Shown: one piece after another, positions 26,050-33,668 of the stretch
How the letters are laid out: each line of letters begins with the position of its first letter
How positions within the stretch are numbered: position 1 is the stretch's first letter
NCBI GenBank assembly: GCA_002425185.1
Contig: DILT01000017.1
Coordinates: 62,001-126,000, forward strand
DNA from: Flammeovirgaceae bacterium UBA5585
GTDB taxonomy: Bacteria; Bacteroidota; Bacteroidia; Cytophagales; Cyclobacteriaceae
Direction of reading: 5' to 3'
Length of the DNA stretch: 64,000 nucleotides
Position numbers and translations under genes: made by a program
The notes under the pieces: generated by a model
Database searches by the model: none
Told to the model about the DNA's origin: nothing
The model's input: only the letters and a program-made list of their open reading frames with translations

Positions 26050-27018
26050 ATGAGCAAAGAGACTAAAGTAGTATTCGCAATCTTACCAAAAGTACATCTG
26101 ATCGATCTGTCAGGTCCCGTTCAGGTGTTCTATGAAGCCAACCAGTTTGGTGCAAACTTTAAGATTGAGTATTGCGGCTTGAAAGAAAATGACTCGGTTC
26201 TATCACAGCAAGGTTTACATCTTGCGGGCCTGCAATCATATGAACAGGTTCAATTAAGCAAAGACGATTATCTTTTTATTCCTGGAATGGAATTTAGTTC
26301 CATTAAGGAAGGACAACTGGCAAGAGGTTATGCTGATTTTTACAACTGGCTGCACAAACAATACAAGAATGACGTGAATATCTGCACAGTATGTAGTGGC
26401 ACTTTTGTACTGGCAGCTTCTAATATGCTGACTAATAAAACTTGCACCACTCATTGGAAGTGCATTGATTATCTCAAAAAGAATTACACCTCTATTAAAG
26501 TTGTAAACGATCAACTTTATGTAAAAGACGGGAACATGTACACCAGTGCAGGCATGACTTCGGGTATTGACATGGCCTTGTTTATTGTGGAAGAAAACTT
26601 TGGGCCTGTTATCACCTCAAAAGTGGCGCGTGAAATGGTTGTATTTTTGCGAAGGGCAGGTGGAGATACTCAGGGCAGTATTTATTTGGATTTCAGAACA
26701 CATATTAATCCAGCCATACATCAGGTGCAAGACTATATTATTCAACACCCAACTGTAAAAAACTCCATTGAAGAACTTGCCGAGATGGTAAATATGTCGG
26801 AAAGAAATCTCACTCGCTTGTTTAGAAAACACACGGGTATTAGTATTAATGATTTTAAAACCAAGTGTCGTTTGGCACATGCTGAGACATTATTAAAACA
26901 TCCCTGCTATACTATTGATCATATTGCTGCTCAATGTGGATTTTCTGATGGTCGGCAACTAAGACGAATGTGGAAAGAACATTATGGTGATTCACCTGCC
27001 GCCTATAGGGTACGGTAA
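26050..27018 (+). CDS. GlxA-family transcriptional regulator (DJ-1/PfpI domain plus AraC helix-turn-helix), paralogue 1
   Basis: This 322-residue protein has an N-terminal DJ-1/PfpI-like sensor domain (residues 5-195), with Cys115 at the nucleophile-elbow position in TVCSGTF. It has a C-terminal AraC-type DNA-binding domain (about 220-322) with two helix-turn-helix units, SIEELAEMVNMSERNLTRLF and IDHIAAQCGFSDGRQLRRMW. It is full length for the family. Related proteins control amidase, choline or catabolic genes, but the ligand here is unknown. It is divergent from a hydrolase operon over a shared control region and is followed after 18 bases by a cyclase-family gene, so it may regulate both. 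Two further paralogues lie at 33066 and 35112. Confidence 0.9.
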   Translation: MSKETKVVFAILPKVHLIDLSGPVQVFYEANQFGANFKIEYCGLKENDSVLSQQGLHLAGLQSYEQVQLSKDDYLFIPGMEFSSIKEGQLARGYADFYNWLHKQYKNDVNICTVCSGTFVLAASNMLTNKTCTTHWKCIDYLKKNYTSIKVVNDQLYVKDGNMYTSAGMTSGIDMALFIVEENFGPVITSKVAREMVVFLRRAGGDTQGSIYLDFRTHINPAIHQVQDYIIQHPTVKNSIEELAEMVNMSERNLTRLFRKHTGISINDFKTKCRLAHAETLLKHPCYTIDHIAAQCGFSDGRQLRRMWKEHYGDSPAAYRVR

Positions 27019-27036
27019 TAAATTTTTATTTAGCAT

Positions 27037-27695
27037 ATGAATAAACTTATTGATTTAAGCCACACCATAGTAAATGGAATGCTGACATATAAAGGATTGC
27101 CGGCTCCCATCATTTGCGATTATATAACTCGGGAGCAGTCAAGACAATACTATTCCGCGGGCACCGAATTTCAGATTGGTAAAATTGAGATGGTGGCAAA
27201 TACAGGTACATATATCGATGTGCCTTCTCATCGATTTGCCCACGGTAAAGATATGAGTGAAGTGGAACTAAGACGTTTTACAAAGCTTGATGCTATTGTT
27301 GTTCGGGCGGATTTCCACCATGAAATTGGGTAGGCAAAAAATATTTTGAAGGGAAAAGACTTCAAGGCAAGGCGGTGTTGGTGAATACAAACTGGAGTAC
27401 CCATTGGCAAAGTGATGCTTATTTTGAGAGCCATTCATTTTTAACTGAGGAAGCAGCTCGTTACTTGGTTAGCAAAGGCGTAGTGTTGGTAGGTATCGAC
27501 TCGCATAATGTTGATGACACACGAAAGAACTCACGCCCGGTTCATTCAATATTACTGCAACATGAAATTCTGATTGATGAGCATCTGTGTTGCCTGGACG
27601 AACTTCCGGATGAAGGGTTCTACTTTCATGCAGTTCCTCCGAAAGTACAAGATATGGGCACCTTTCCCGTAAGGGCTTATGCGGAGTTAAGGTGA
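27037..27695 (+). pseudogene. Cyclase/kynurenine-formamidase-like protein, frameshifted
   Basis: The first frame (27037-27333) encodes the N-terminal half with the family metal region in the variant form NTGTYIDVPSH. The second half continues in another frame to 27695 (AVLVNTNWSTHW, GVVLVGIDSHNVDD, YFHAVPPKVQDMGTFPVRAYA). One missing base in the GGG run at 27328-27330 explains the break: with an extra G the protein reads EIGVGKKYFEGK without a stop. This is either a recent inactivation or an assembly error in a homopolymer. The intact protein of about 219 residues would be a metal-dependent hydrolase. It sits 18 bases after the GlxA gene and probably shares its transcript. Confidence 0.8.
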
Positions 27696-27760
27696 AATAT
27701 TTTTTTCCAATATAAAATGCCTGAATTTTGCTTTGAATTGTGCCATTACAACATTGCCAC

Positions 27761-27922
27761 GCATTGGCAGGTCGCGCATCCCTTCCACGTTCAAAGCCCG
27801 CCAATAAGTGCCGCTGGCCCCAGCCTGTTGTAAAGAAGATAGATTTAGATATTAAATGCCGCGCTAAAAACTTTCTATGAAGATTGGGTAAGGCCCGGAG
27901 CCTAAGTTATGTTAACATAACG
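27761..27922 (+). repeat. Dispersed repeat, type 1 (copy 1), left of the toxin-antitoxin pair
   Basis: A C+G-rich part (27761-27830, with TCGCGCATCCCT and CAAAGCCCGCCAA) is followed by a conserved tail (GCGCTAAAAAC, ATGAAGATTGG, GGCCCGGAGCCTAAG) ending in the 16-bp perfect palindrome GTTATGTTAACATAAC. It aligns with 28756-28922 along its whole length in the same direction, with an estimated four of five bases identical in the C+G-rich part. Confidence 0.75.
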
Positions 27923-27928
27923 TCTGAA

Positions 27929-27979
27929 CATTATGTAACAACGATAATATATCTATATCTAGGTACTTGTTACATAATG
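27929..27979. repeat. 13-bp inverted repeat
   Basis: CATTATGTAACAA (27929-27941) is perfectly inverted at 27967-27979 around a 25-base A+T-rich loop. It follows type 1 repeat copy 1 directly. The remaining 140 bases to the antitoxin gene show only A+T-rich sequence and probably its promoter. Confidence 0.65.
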
Positions 27980-28120
27980 AGCCGACATATTAAATAGCTT
28001 TAACGGTTGGGATTTCAAGAATATTGCATTTTTTGAAAACGTATATCTGTTATTATTTGGCTAAATCCGAGGAAACTAAAGATGCGATAAAACTGTATAT
28101 TTGTTAGAATCTTCAACAAA

Positions 28121-28348
28121 ATGGCATCAAAAACATTCGAAAATGAACTTCTCAAAGGTCTATATCTGCTCAGCAAAGAGCAGCAGGACAAAGTGATATC
28201 CTATGTTAAGGCATTGATGAAAAGAACCAAAAGCAATAATCAGCAGGAGTTACTTCAATTTGCCGGTAGTTTTACGACAAAGGATGCTCAAGAGATCAGC
28301 TCAGCTATAGAGCAAGGATGCGAAAACATCGATAAAAATGAATGGTGA
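28121..28348 (+). CDS. VapB-like antitoxin
   Basis: The protein has 75 residues: a helical N-terminal half (ELLKGLYLLSKEQQDKVISYVKALMKR) and an acidic C-terminal tail ending EQGCENIDKNEW, as expected for a toxin-binding tail. No clear DNA-binding motif can be named. The call rests mainly on position: its end overlaps the PIN-domain toxin start by 11 bases, the usual arrangement of vapBC-type modules. If the toxin is really inactive, this antitoxin may be a leftover or may protect against related toxins. Confidence 0.7.
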   Translation: MASKTFENELLKGLYLLSKEQQDKVISYVKALMKRTKSNNQQELLQFAGSFTTKDAQEISSAIEQGCENIDKNEW

Positions 28349-28732
28349 AGACTGTCTCCTCGATACCAACATTGTTATCGGTCTCTTTACTAATGAATCA
28401 TCCATAACAGAAAAAATCAAATCCTTCTCCGGTAATATCTTTATTCCAAGTATTGTTTTGGGAGAATTATTTTATGGCGCAGAGCAATCCACAAGAAAAG
28501 ATGGGAACAGAAAAAAGATTGAAGAATTAGCAGAAGCTTCATTAGTTCTTGAGTGCGACTTGGATACGGCCCGATCTTACGGAAAATAAAAAGCCAGCTA
28601 AAAATAAAGGGTAGCCCAATACCAGAAAACGATATCTGGATAGCTGCATTAGCAGATCAGCATCAACTAAAGTTAGTTACAAGAGACAAGCACTTCAACA
28701 GTATCGATGCTATACTGATTGAAGCCTGGTAA
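28338..28732 (+). pseudogene. VapC-like PIN-domain toxin, frameshifted
   Basis: The first 83 residues include the PIN-domain acidic residues D9 (LLDTN) and E43 (LGELFYG). The frame then stops at TAA 28587-28589. One extra A in the run at 28583-28586 restores the rest of the domain in one stretch to TAA at 28730-28732, including PENDIWIAALA and VTRDKHF with the remaining acidic residues. The repaired protein would have about 131 residues, normal for a VapC ribonuclease. So the gene is either a recent one-base loss or an error in a poly-A tract. It overlaps the antitoxin gene by 11 bases. Confidence 0.82.
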
Positions 28733-28755
28733 ATCCTACCTTGCAGCCGCAGCAC

Positions 28756-28922
28756 ACATTGACAGGCCGCGCATCCCTCCCACGTCCAAAGCTTGCCAAA
28801 GAGTGTCGCTGCCCCAGCCCACTGATGGGAGAAGGAAAAGGGGCTACTAAAACCCAGCGCTAAAAAAACTTTTTATGAAGATTGGAGAAAGGCCCGGATA
28901 CCTAAGCTATGTTAACATAACC
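28756..28922 (+). repeat. Dispersed repeat, type 1 (copy 2), right of the toxin-antitoxin pair
   Basis: This is a direct repeat of 27761-27922, about 995 bases downstream, sharing GCGCATCCCT, CCAAAG, CGCTG, GCGCTAAAAA, ATGAAGATTGG, GGCCCGGA, CCTAAG and TATGTTAACATAACC. It is followed by a palindromic CCTGCC...GGCAGGCAGG block at 28922-28943. The two copies exactly bracket the VapBC-like pair. Confidence 0.75.
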
Positions 28923-28970
28923 TGCCTTTGCCGGCAGGCAGGCGCAAACTGTAAAACATCCATGGATGTT

Positions 28971-30302
28971 TCAATGATGATGTTTATGAGTATGAGCCTT
29001 GATTTCCCTGATGGGCATATCATCCGCAACAACTTCAAAATTAGCCATCATACCCGCCTCATGGTGTTCAAGTATGTGGCAATGGTACATCCAGGTACCT
29101 GGCCGGTTATCAGGCATCCATGCAATCCTGACTTTGCTTCTGGGCTTCAGGTTAATAGTATCCTTCCACGCGGTGAACGCAGGCTTCAGTCCATTTTCTT
29201 CGACAACCTGGAAAAAGAATCCGTGCAAATGAAATGGATGGTCCATTAGACTTGCGTTTACTACCTCCCAAACCTGTAGTTCACCCACTTTTACCGGCTT
29301 ATCGTTGACATGGGCTGAACCGTTAATAAGGAAATCCATTCCGTCTTTTAAACTCGGACCGACAGATAGTACTACCCTCCTGTTTATTTCAGCGTGGGAT
29401 TCGGCCAATTGCGTAATTGCTCGCAAGGTGTGAGGAACATGAGCAACAGATGGTGCGGAAGGTCCTACATGAATGGTGGCAAAGTTTTCTCGCTTGGCCT
29501 TTAAGAATGTCATTCTGTTATAGGGTAGCGAATCCATGGTAAACACCTCCCCCTCTTCAAAAGGCCCCACAATGATATCGAAGCGCTCTCCTGGTGTAAT
29601 TAATTGTGATGTTACGGGTCTGGGTGATTCCAGAAGTCCGCCATCAGTTCCGACTATGGAGAATTCCCTGCCACCAAGGTCTAGAACAAAATATCGAGCA
29701 CTGCTTGCATTGATAAAGCGCCATCGCTCTCTGTGACCGGCAAACATCTGGATGATGGGATTTTCTTTTCCATTGATCAAAAGAGTATCTCCCTGACGTC
29801 CGTCATGTCTTTCGACAACACGCGGTATGAACCATCGTGGTTTTGTGAACACTCCTTTGGCGTCTACCTTCATATCGTCAATGATGAATACGCGTTCTGC
29901 ATCTGTAATAATCTCCTCTGTTGGATCTTCAACAATGAGAGCCCCATACATCCCCCTTTCCATTTGCACGGTTTCGTTGGCATGCGAGTGATACCAGAAT
30001 GTTCCGGCATCGGGCACAACAAAACGATATTCAAACGTCTCACCCGGTGAAATTGGCTTTTGAACAGCATCGGTTCCATCCATCCCGGCAGCGAGCCGAA
30101 TTCCATGCCAGTGGATAGTGGTTGGCTCATGCAGGTTGTTGGTTAATTTTACGACAACTGTATCACCTACATTGGCCCTCAGTTCGGGCCCAGGGACTTG
30201 TTTGTTAAAACCCCATGCTTCAATGATTTTGTCGCTCGAGATCTGCCAGCGAAACGCGCTGGCCTCCAGATGATACTCAACGACCTTAGTATTGGTTTCC
30301 AT
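28971..30302 (-). CDS. Multicopper oxidase
   Basis: The 443-residue protein has three cupredoxin-type domains and all four copper-binding motifs: HWHG (H64, H66), WYHSH (H105, H107), HPFHLH (H355, H358, H360) and HCHILEHHEAGMM (H407, C408, H409, H413, M418). The type 1, 2 and 3 sites are therefore complete. Family members oxidise Cu(I), other metals or phenols with O2. No signal peptide is visible at the only ATG, and a stop lies close upstream in frame, so either it is cytoplasmic or it leaves by another route. The C-terminus is a His tail (HTHKHHH). Its promoter carries box A of a three-site set. Neighbours are a metallothionein-like gene and a CxxC AraC regulator, pointing to copper stress. 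Confidence 0.93.
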   Translation of the reverse strand: METNTKVVEYHLEASAFRWQISSDKIIEAWGFNKQVPGPELRANVGDTVVVKLTNNLHEPTTIHWHGIRLAAGMDGTDAVQKPISPGETFEYRFVVPDAGTFWYHSHANETVQMERGMYGALIVEDPTEEIITDAERVFIIDDMKVDAKGVFTKPRWFIPRVVERHDGRQGDTLLINGKENPIIQMFAGHRERWRFINASSARYFVLDLGGREFSIVGTDGGLLESPRPVTSQLITPGERFDIIVGPFEEGEVFTMDSLPYNRMTFLKAKRENFATIHVGPSAPSVAHVPHTLRAITQLAESHAEINRRVVLSVGPSLKDGMDFLINGSAHVNDKPVKVGELQVWEVVNASLMDHPFHLHGFFFQVVEENGLKPAFTAWKDTINLKPRSKVRIAWMPDNRPGTWMYHCHILEHHEAGMMANFEVVADDMPIREIKAHTHKHHH

Positions 30303-30347
30303 AAAAAGTTGTTTTGTTATTTCGCTTTATTTTCTCTTTTGATTAGA

Positions 30348-30403
30348 CAAAGGTGGATTGTGGCAGGGTTATTTGCCAGGTCAACAAGGCGTCATAAAAG
30401 GAC
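30348..30403 (-). promoter_or_regulatory. Multicopper oxidase promoter with 28-bp box (site A)
   Basis: Read on the minus strand, the box occupies 30403-30376. It contains GTCCTTTT, TGACGCC and GTTGACCT, with two TGAC units 11 bp apart. Exactly 20 bases later comes the -7 element CACCTTTG (30355-30348), 45 bases before the ATG. The same box and the same 20-bp spacing occur at 31496 and 40988. Confidence 0.7.
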
Positions 30404-30553
30404 GGACTTTTGTGCAGCCTGTGAAAAGAGGCTGTCTCAAAAATTGTTACAGTCCGGGGGTTTGAGGTTTGTCAAAACCGAATTTGACTCACCATTGTTC
30501 TTCGATAAACTTTGGCCACGGCACCAGCATACTCTTGAGACAGCTCTTATCAA

Positions 30554-30712
30554 TTAGCAACTCTTGCTTCCGCAGGAACAAGGATTACACGTACAATTGT
30601 GGCAAGTACAGGTTCCACATGTACAAACAACACATGTACAATTTGGATTACCACAAGACCCGGTGCGATTTTCGGTCTTTACAGTCGTTTTTGATTTTGT
30701 TTTCATATTCAT
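30554..30712 (-). CDS. Metallothionein-like protein with CxCxx pentapeptide repeats
   Basis: The start at 30712 (MNMKTKSK) is chosen over a longer frame because a -7-like element lies at 30735-30742, inside the longer version. The protein has 52 residues. The first 19 are basic and polar, and the rest holds 12 cysteines at 20, 25, 27, 30, 32, 35, 37, 40, 42, 45, 47 and 52. Cysteines 25-47 repeat with an exact 5-residue period (mostly CTCxx, with VV, GT, HN and NP as the variable pairs). There is no signal peptide, so it is a cytoplasmic metal-thiolate protein, most likely for Cu(I). It lies between the multicopper oxidase and the CxxC AraC regulator on the same strand. It could not be a membrane or catalytic protein. 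The family assignment is by composition only. Confidence 0.72.
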   Translation of the reverse strand: MNMKTKSKTTVKTENRTGSCGNPNCTCVVCTCGTCTCHNCTCNPCSCGSKSC

Positions 30713-30734
30713 TTTTGTTTTTGAATTTATACGA

Positions 30735-30742
30735 CAAAGGTT
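30735..30742 (-). promoter_or_regulatory. -7-like element of the metallothionein-like gene
   Basis: AACCTTTG on the minus strand ends 22 bases before the ATG at 30712. The three-site 28-bp box is not present upstream of it, so this gene may be controlled differently from the multicopper oxidase. Confidence 0.35.
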
Positions 30743-30866
30743 GGTTGGCGGTGAACGGGAACCGTTACAACAATTTGGGAATGCGTTATACAATTTTGGG
30801 TTGGGATCCCTTTCAGCAGAAGTTTACGACTAGTGACCCCGGATAGCTACCGTGGGCGGTTCAAGG

Positions 30867-31457
30867 CTAAAGCTTGTCGATCGATTTTCGTTTGACTGCA
30901 CCTATGTCTTTAAAGTATGAAGGGGTCAGTCCAGTAACTTTTTTGAACTGGTTGGACAAATGGGCTGGGCTGCTGTAGTTTAGCTCAAAGGCAATTTGTG
31001 ATAAAGTCATCTGGCCATAAACGAGGAGTTCCTTGGCTTTCTCAATCCGTTGCTCAATAAAGTAGTTTTCAATCGTTCTTCCCTCCACCATCGAGAAGAC
31101 ACTGCTGAGGTGAGTGTATTCGTAGTTCAGTTTTGCCGACAAGTAAATGGAAAGTTTCAGTGGGTTTTCCTGTCCTGCTTCGTTTCGGGCTTTTTGTATG
31201 ATGTATTTTTTGATCTTTTCAATAAGACTGCCGGTATGATTGTCGATCAGCTCAAATCCCACGCGCATAAGGCTTTTCTGAAGAGCGTTTCGCTTATCGC
31301 CTGATAATGGTTCATCCATATGAATTTCACCAAGTATTACCTTCTGATACGCGATAGAGGCATTCTTCAGGATTTGTTCCACCGTCATGACACATCGGGT
31401 GCAGACCATGTTCTTAACAAGGAGAAGGTGGGGCGATGTCGGTTCGTTCTGCTTCAT
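30867..31457 (-). CDS. AraC-family regulator with N-terminal CxxC (HMA-like) metal motif
   Basis: The 196-residue protein has an N-terminal region of about 80 residues opening with LLVKNMVCTRCVMTVEQIL, a heavy-metal-associated type MxCxxC motif (C19, C22). It is followed by an AraC DNA-binding domain (about 95-196) with two helix-turn-helix units (YEYTHLSSVFSMVEG and MTLSQIAFELNYSSPAHLSNQFK). A metal-sensing activator is inferred. The gene lies 154 bases upstream of the metallothionein-like gene on the same strand, and its start is 38 bases from box B, which it may share for self-control. The direct TGAC repeats in the boxes at one-turn spacing suit AraC-type binding. What it binds (Cu or another soft metal) is not shown. 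Confidence 0.85.
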   Translation of the reverse strand: MKQNEPTSPHLLLVKNMVCTRCVMTVEQILKNASIAYQKVILGEIHMDEPLSGDKRNALQKSLMRVGFELIDNHTGSLIEKIKKYIIQKARNEAGQENPLKLSIYLSAKLNYEYTHLSSVFSMVEGRTIENYFIEQRIEKAKELLVYGQMTLSQIAFELNYSSPAHLSNQFKKVTGLTPSYFKDIGAVKRKSIDKL

Positions 31458-31495
31458 GGGTTAAAGGTAAGTATTACTAGTTAACTCACGAGGTT

Positions 31496-31551
31496 GTCCT
31501 TTTGTGACGCCTTGTTGACCTAGCGCAAACGAGCTCCTTGCCGCACCTTTG
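31496..31551 (+). promoter_or_regulatory. Esterase-operon promoter with 28-bp box (site B)
   Basis: The box at 31496-31523 matches site A at all but about two of 28 positions, points at the esterase gene, and is followed after exactly 20 bases by CACCTTTG (31544-31551), identical to the -7 element at site A. The ATG is 36 bases further. The box is also 38 bases from the divergent AraC gene. Confidence 0.7.
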
Positions 31552-31587
31552 CGTAAACGAAAGGGAAAATAATCAAACAACAAAACT

Positions 31588-32412
31588 ATGGAAAAGCAAA
31601 AAGCAATCATTTTAAAACTTGGCGTCATAGCATTTTTATGTCAAGCAGTATTTTATCTGAACTCATGCGAAGAGGCGAAGTTTGACCCAGCGCTAACCAG
31701 GACATTTACGATTGAATCTCCATCCATAGGCGCTTCTTACCCGATACAAGTAGCCCTGCCAGATAACTTTAATTCAGTTGGTGAAAAGTTCTCAACCATC
31801 TATGTGCTGGATGGAAAGCAAGATTTTAACTTAGTAGCGAATACCTGCAAAAATCTATCAGAACGCTATGGTGTACCCAATGTAATAGTTGTAAGCATTG
31901 GTTATGGAAGAGATCGAAGCATGGATTATACACCAACAAAAAGCGGCTCGTCCACGGGAGGCGCTCCTGAATTTCTGAAGTTTATTGAGAATGAGTTGAT
32001 TCCAAAAATCGAACAAGACTTTAATGCTGACACAGCCAGAGAAAGCAGAGTAATTCTTGGTCATTCTTATGGTGGTTTGTTCGCAGCCTTTGCGTTCGCT
32101 GTTAACAATAATCTGTTTGGCAACTACATCATGTTAAGCCCGTCTCTTTGGTTTGATAACGAAGTAACCCTGCTCATGGAAAAACAAAACCGAAATGGCA
32201 ATCAGGAGGCCCATCAGTTGGTATTCATGGGAATCGGTGAAGCAGAGAACAGTGGCAGAATGCAGGCTCCGTTTGAAGCGTATTATCAAATCCTTCGTGA
32301 CCATTATTCAGATATGAGTTTGTCAAAGAATCGCGAACATGATCTGAGTCATATGGGTTCGAAAGATCCAAACATTGTTAAGGGACTCCATTACTATTTT
32401 CAAAACAGATAG
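31588..32412 (+). CDS. Putative esterase (Fes-like alpha/beta hydrolase), lipoprotein
   Basis: The protein has 274 residues, with an N-terminal hydrophobic segment ending in a lipobox-like NSC (Cys27). It has an esterase-D/enterochelin-esterase type hydrolase domain: YVLDGKQDF, the DRSMDYTPTKSG loop, and nucleophile S160 in GHSYGG. The final His is probably the one in HDLSHMG. Relatives hydrolyse siderophore or other ester bonds in the periplasm. It opens a compact operon (gaps 27, 26, -4 and 10) with an outer-membrane protein, a DJ-1-only protein, a quinone-oxidoreductase-like enzyme and a small membrane protein. The operon is driven from box B. Confidence 0.87.
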   Translation: MEKQKAIILKLGVIAFLCQAVFYLNSCEEAKFDPALTRTFTIESPSIGASYPIQVALPDNFNSVGEKFSTIYVLDGKQDFNLVANTCKNLSERYGVPNVIVVSIGYGRDRSMDYTPTKSGSSTGGAPEFLKFIENELIPKIEQDFNADTARESRVILGHSYGGLFAAFAFAVNNNLFGNYIMLSPSLWFDNEVTLLMEKQNRNGNQEAHQLVFMGIGEAENSGRMQAPFEAYYQILRDHYSDMSLSKNREHDLSHMGSKDPNIVKGLHYYFQNR

Positions 32413-32439
32413 CTCTCAACCTTCAAAATTAACATTGAC

Positions 32440-33039
32440 ATGAAACCAATTACATATATATCTCTTGTGTTTGCGTTGTTTGCTTGCACAACCGCATTTA
32501 CGCAGAACAAGAGTTCAACAGCGGTTGTAAGCGAATTGACAATTGAACCAGGTGTTGGCGTCCATACAAATTTTGGAACTGACTTTCTGGTTACAAACCT
32601 GATTCAATGGAACCCGACCAGACGTTTTAGTCTTGGCGCACATACTTCGTTTAATTATAATAATATTTCACAGCGTGACTTTAATTATGTAAAAACGAAT
32701 TACAATTACTCAATCAACCAGAAGTTTGGAGCGGGTACTACTTTCTATTCTAAAAAAAGTTCGCACACGTTTTTGCTGATGGTTGGCTTTAAGTATACAG
32801 CATTTAAGGAAACTCTTTATAATCCTGATTTTGATAAAGTAAGTGTGGCTATCAAGGGATTTAGTCCTGACTATGGACTGATGTATAGTTATAAGAAGGG
32901 ATTGAAAAAGTGCTTTTTTACTTTCCGTATGTACATACCACTATATCCATGGCCAGTGAAAGGATCTGACATCGACTACATCGATGGTAATCGAGACAAC
33001 ATTGCACTTGAGTTGGGGATAGGGGTAAGAATTAAATAA
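32440..33039 (+). CDS. Putative small outer-membrane beta-barrel protein
   Basis: The 199-residue protein has a signal peptide ending AFTQ and alternating polar/hydrophobic strands with many Tyr and Phe (for example FSLGAHTSFNYNNI and KFGAGTTFYSKK). The C-terminal strand ends ELGIGVRIK. It most likely forms an 8-stranded barrel. No family recognised. It lies 27 bases behind the esterase gene and 26 bases before the DJ-1-only gene. It is not recognisably similar to the Met/His-loop barrel at 24030. Confidence 0.68.
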   Translation: MKPITYISLVFALFACTTAFTQNKSSTAVVSELTIEPGVGVHTNFGTDFLVTNLIQWNPTRRFSLGAHTSFNYNNISQRDFNYVKTNYNYSINQKFGAGTTFYSKKSSHTFLLMVGFKYTAFKETLYNPDFDKVSVAIKGFSPDYGLMYSYKKGLKKCFFTFRMYIPLYPWPVKGSDIDYIDGNRDNIALELGIGVRIK

Positions 33040-33065
33040 CCACGAATATTAATCACAATAAGATC

Positions 33066-33668
33066 ATGAAAAAAATAGCTTTTGTAATTCCGCCCACTGT
33101 AGAGTTGTTGGATTTGGCAGGGCCTGTTCAGGTGTTTACCGAGGCCAGGTTCTATGGCTTTGAAATTGACATTGAGTTTTACGTATTCCAGCGTAATCCC
33201 ATCTGCACATCCGGATTGGGCTTTGGGGAAATCGCAAACTTCTCTGACGCAGAATTAAAGGAAGGTGATTTCGTCCTTGTGCCGGGAATGGATCAAAATT
33301 ATGTCAGAAGCGCTGCATTCCGTAATGAAGCAAAATTCTTTGAGTGGCTGAAAAAGTGCTCAGCTAAAAACGTAAATGTCTGTTCTGTTTGTAATGGTGC
33401 ATTCGCTTTAGGGAATGCAGGTTTATTGAATGGTCTGGAGTGCACTACGCATTGGCGAAGGGTTGATGAATTGCAATTGCAATTTCCGAAAACAAAAGTA
33501 TTGACCGATGTCTTGTACGTCAAGAACAGTAACATTTATACAAGTGGTGGTATCGCTGCTGGCATCGATTTAGGATTATCCATTCTTGAAGATCTGGCCG
33601 GTGCATCTTTCGTTCAAAAAGTAGCCAAAGGACTTGTTGTTGATTACCGAAAAAATGACACAAAATGA
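33066..33668 (+). CDS. DJ-1/PfpI-domain protein, GlxA paralogue lacking the AraC domain
   Basis: The 200 residues match the sensor half of the two other GlxA proteins in this window (LLDLAGPVQVFTEA, LECTTHWRRVDELQ, IYTSGGIAAGIDLGLSILEDL), with Cys109 in SVCNGAF. The protein stops at KGLVVDYRKNDTK, at the linker where the paralogues continue into the helix-turn-helix domain. It overlaps the next gene by ATGA, so no room remains for the lost part. It is therefore a stable stand-alone domain rather than a fresh frameshift. It could act as an enzyme (DJ-1-like glyoxalase or amidase) or as a ligand-binding partner. That is inference. Confidence 0.85.
   Translation: MKKIAFVIPPTVELLDLAGPVQVFTEARFYGFEIDIEFYVFQRNPICTSGLGFGEIANFSDAELKEGDFVLVPGMDQNYVRSAAFRNEAKFFEWLKKCSAKNVNVCSVCNGAFALGNAGLLNGLECTTHWRRVDELQLQFPKTKVLTDVLYVKNSNIYTSGGIAAGIDLGLSILEDLAGASFVQKVAKGLVVDYRKNDTK

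Noticed and set aside
27701..28120. A gene or RNA in the 425-bp interval between cyclase and antitoxin
   Set aside because: Only repeat copy 1, a 13-bp inverted repeat and A+T-rich sequence are seen. No tRNA or riboswitch pattern was recognised.
28580..28600. Programmed frameshift in the toxin gene
   Set aside because: The run is only AAAA followed by TAAAAA, with no downstream stem or pseudoknot apparent. A one-base loss is simpler.
27905..28922. Classic integron attC sites at the repeat ends
   Set aside because: The GTTRRRY and RYYYAAC cores with pairing arms are not present: the ends read GTTAACATAA. No IntI gene is in the window. The cassette-like arrangement is kept only as a hypothesis.
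28875..29249. A 124-codon plus-strand frame near the multicopper oxidase end
   Set aside because: It is antisense to the oxidase, and the first part is repeat sequence.
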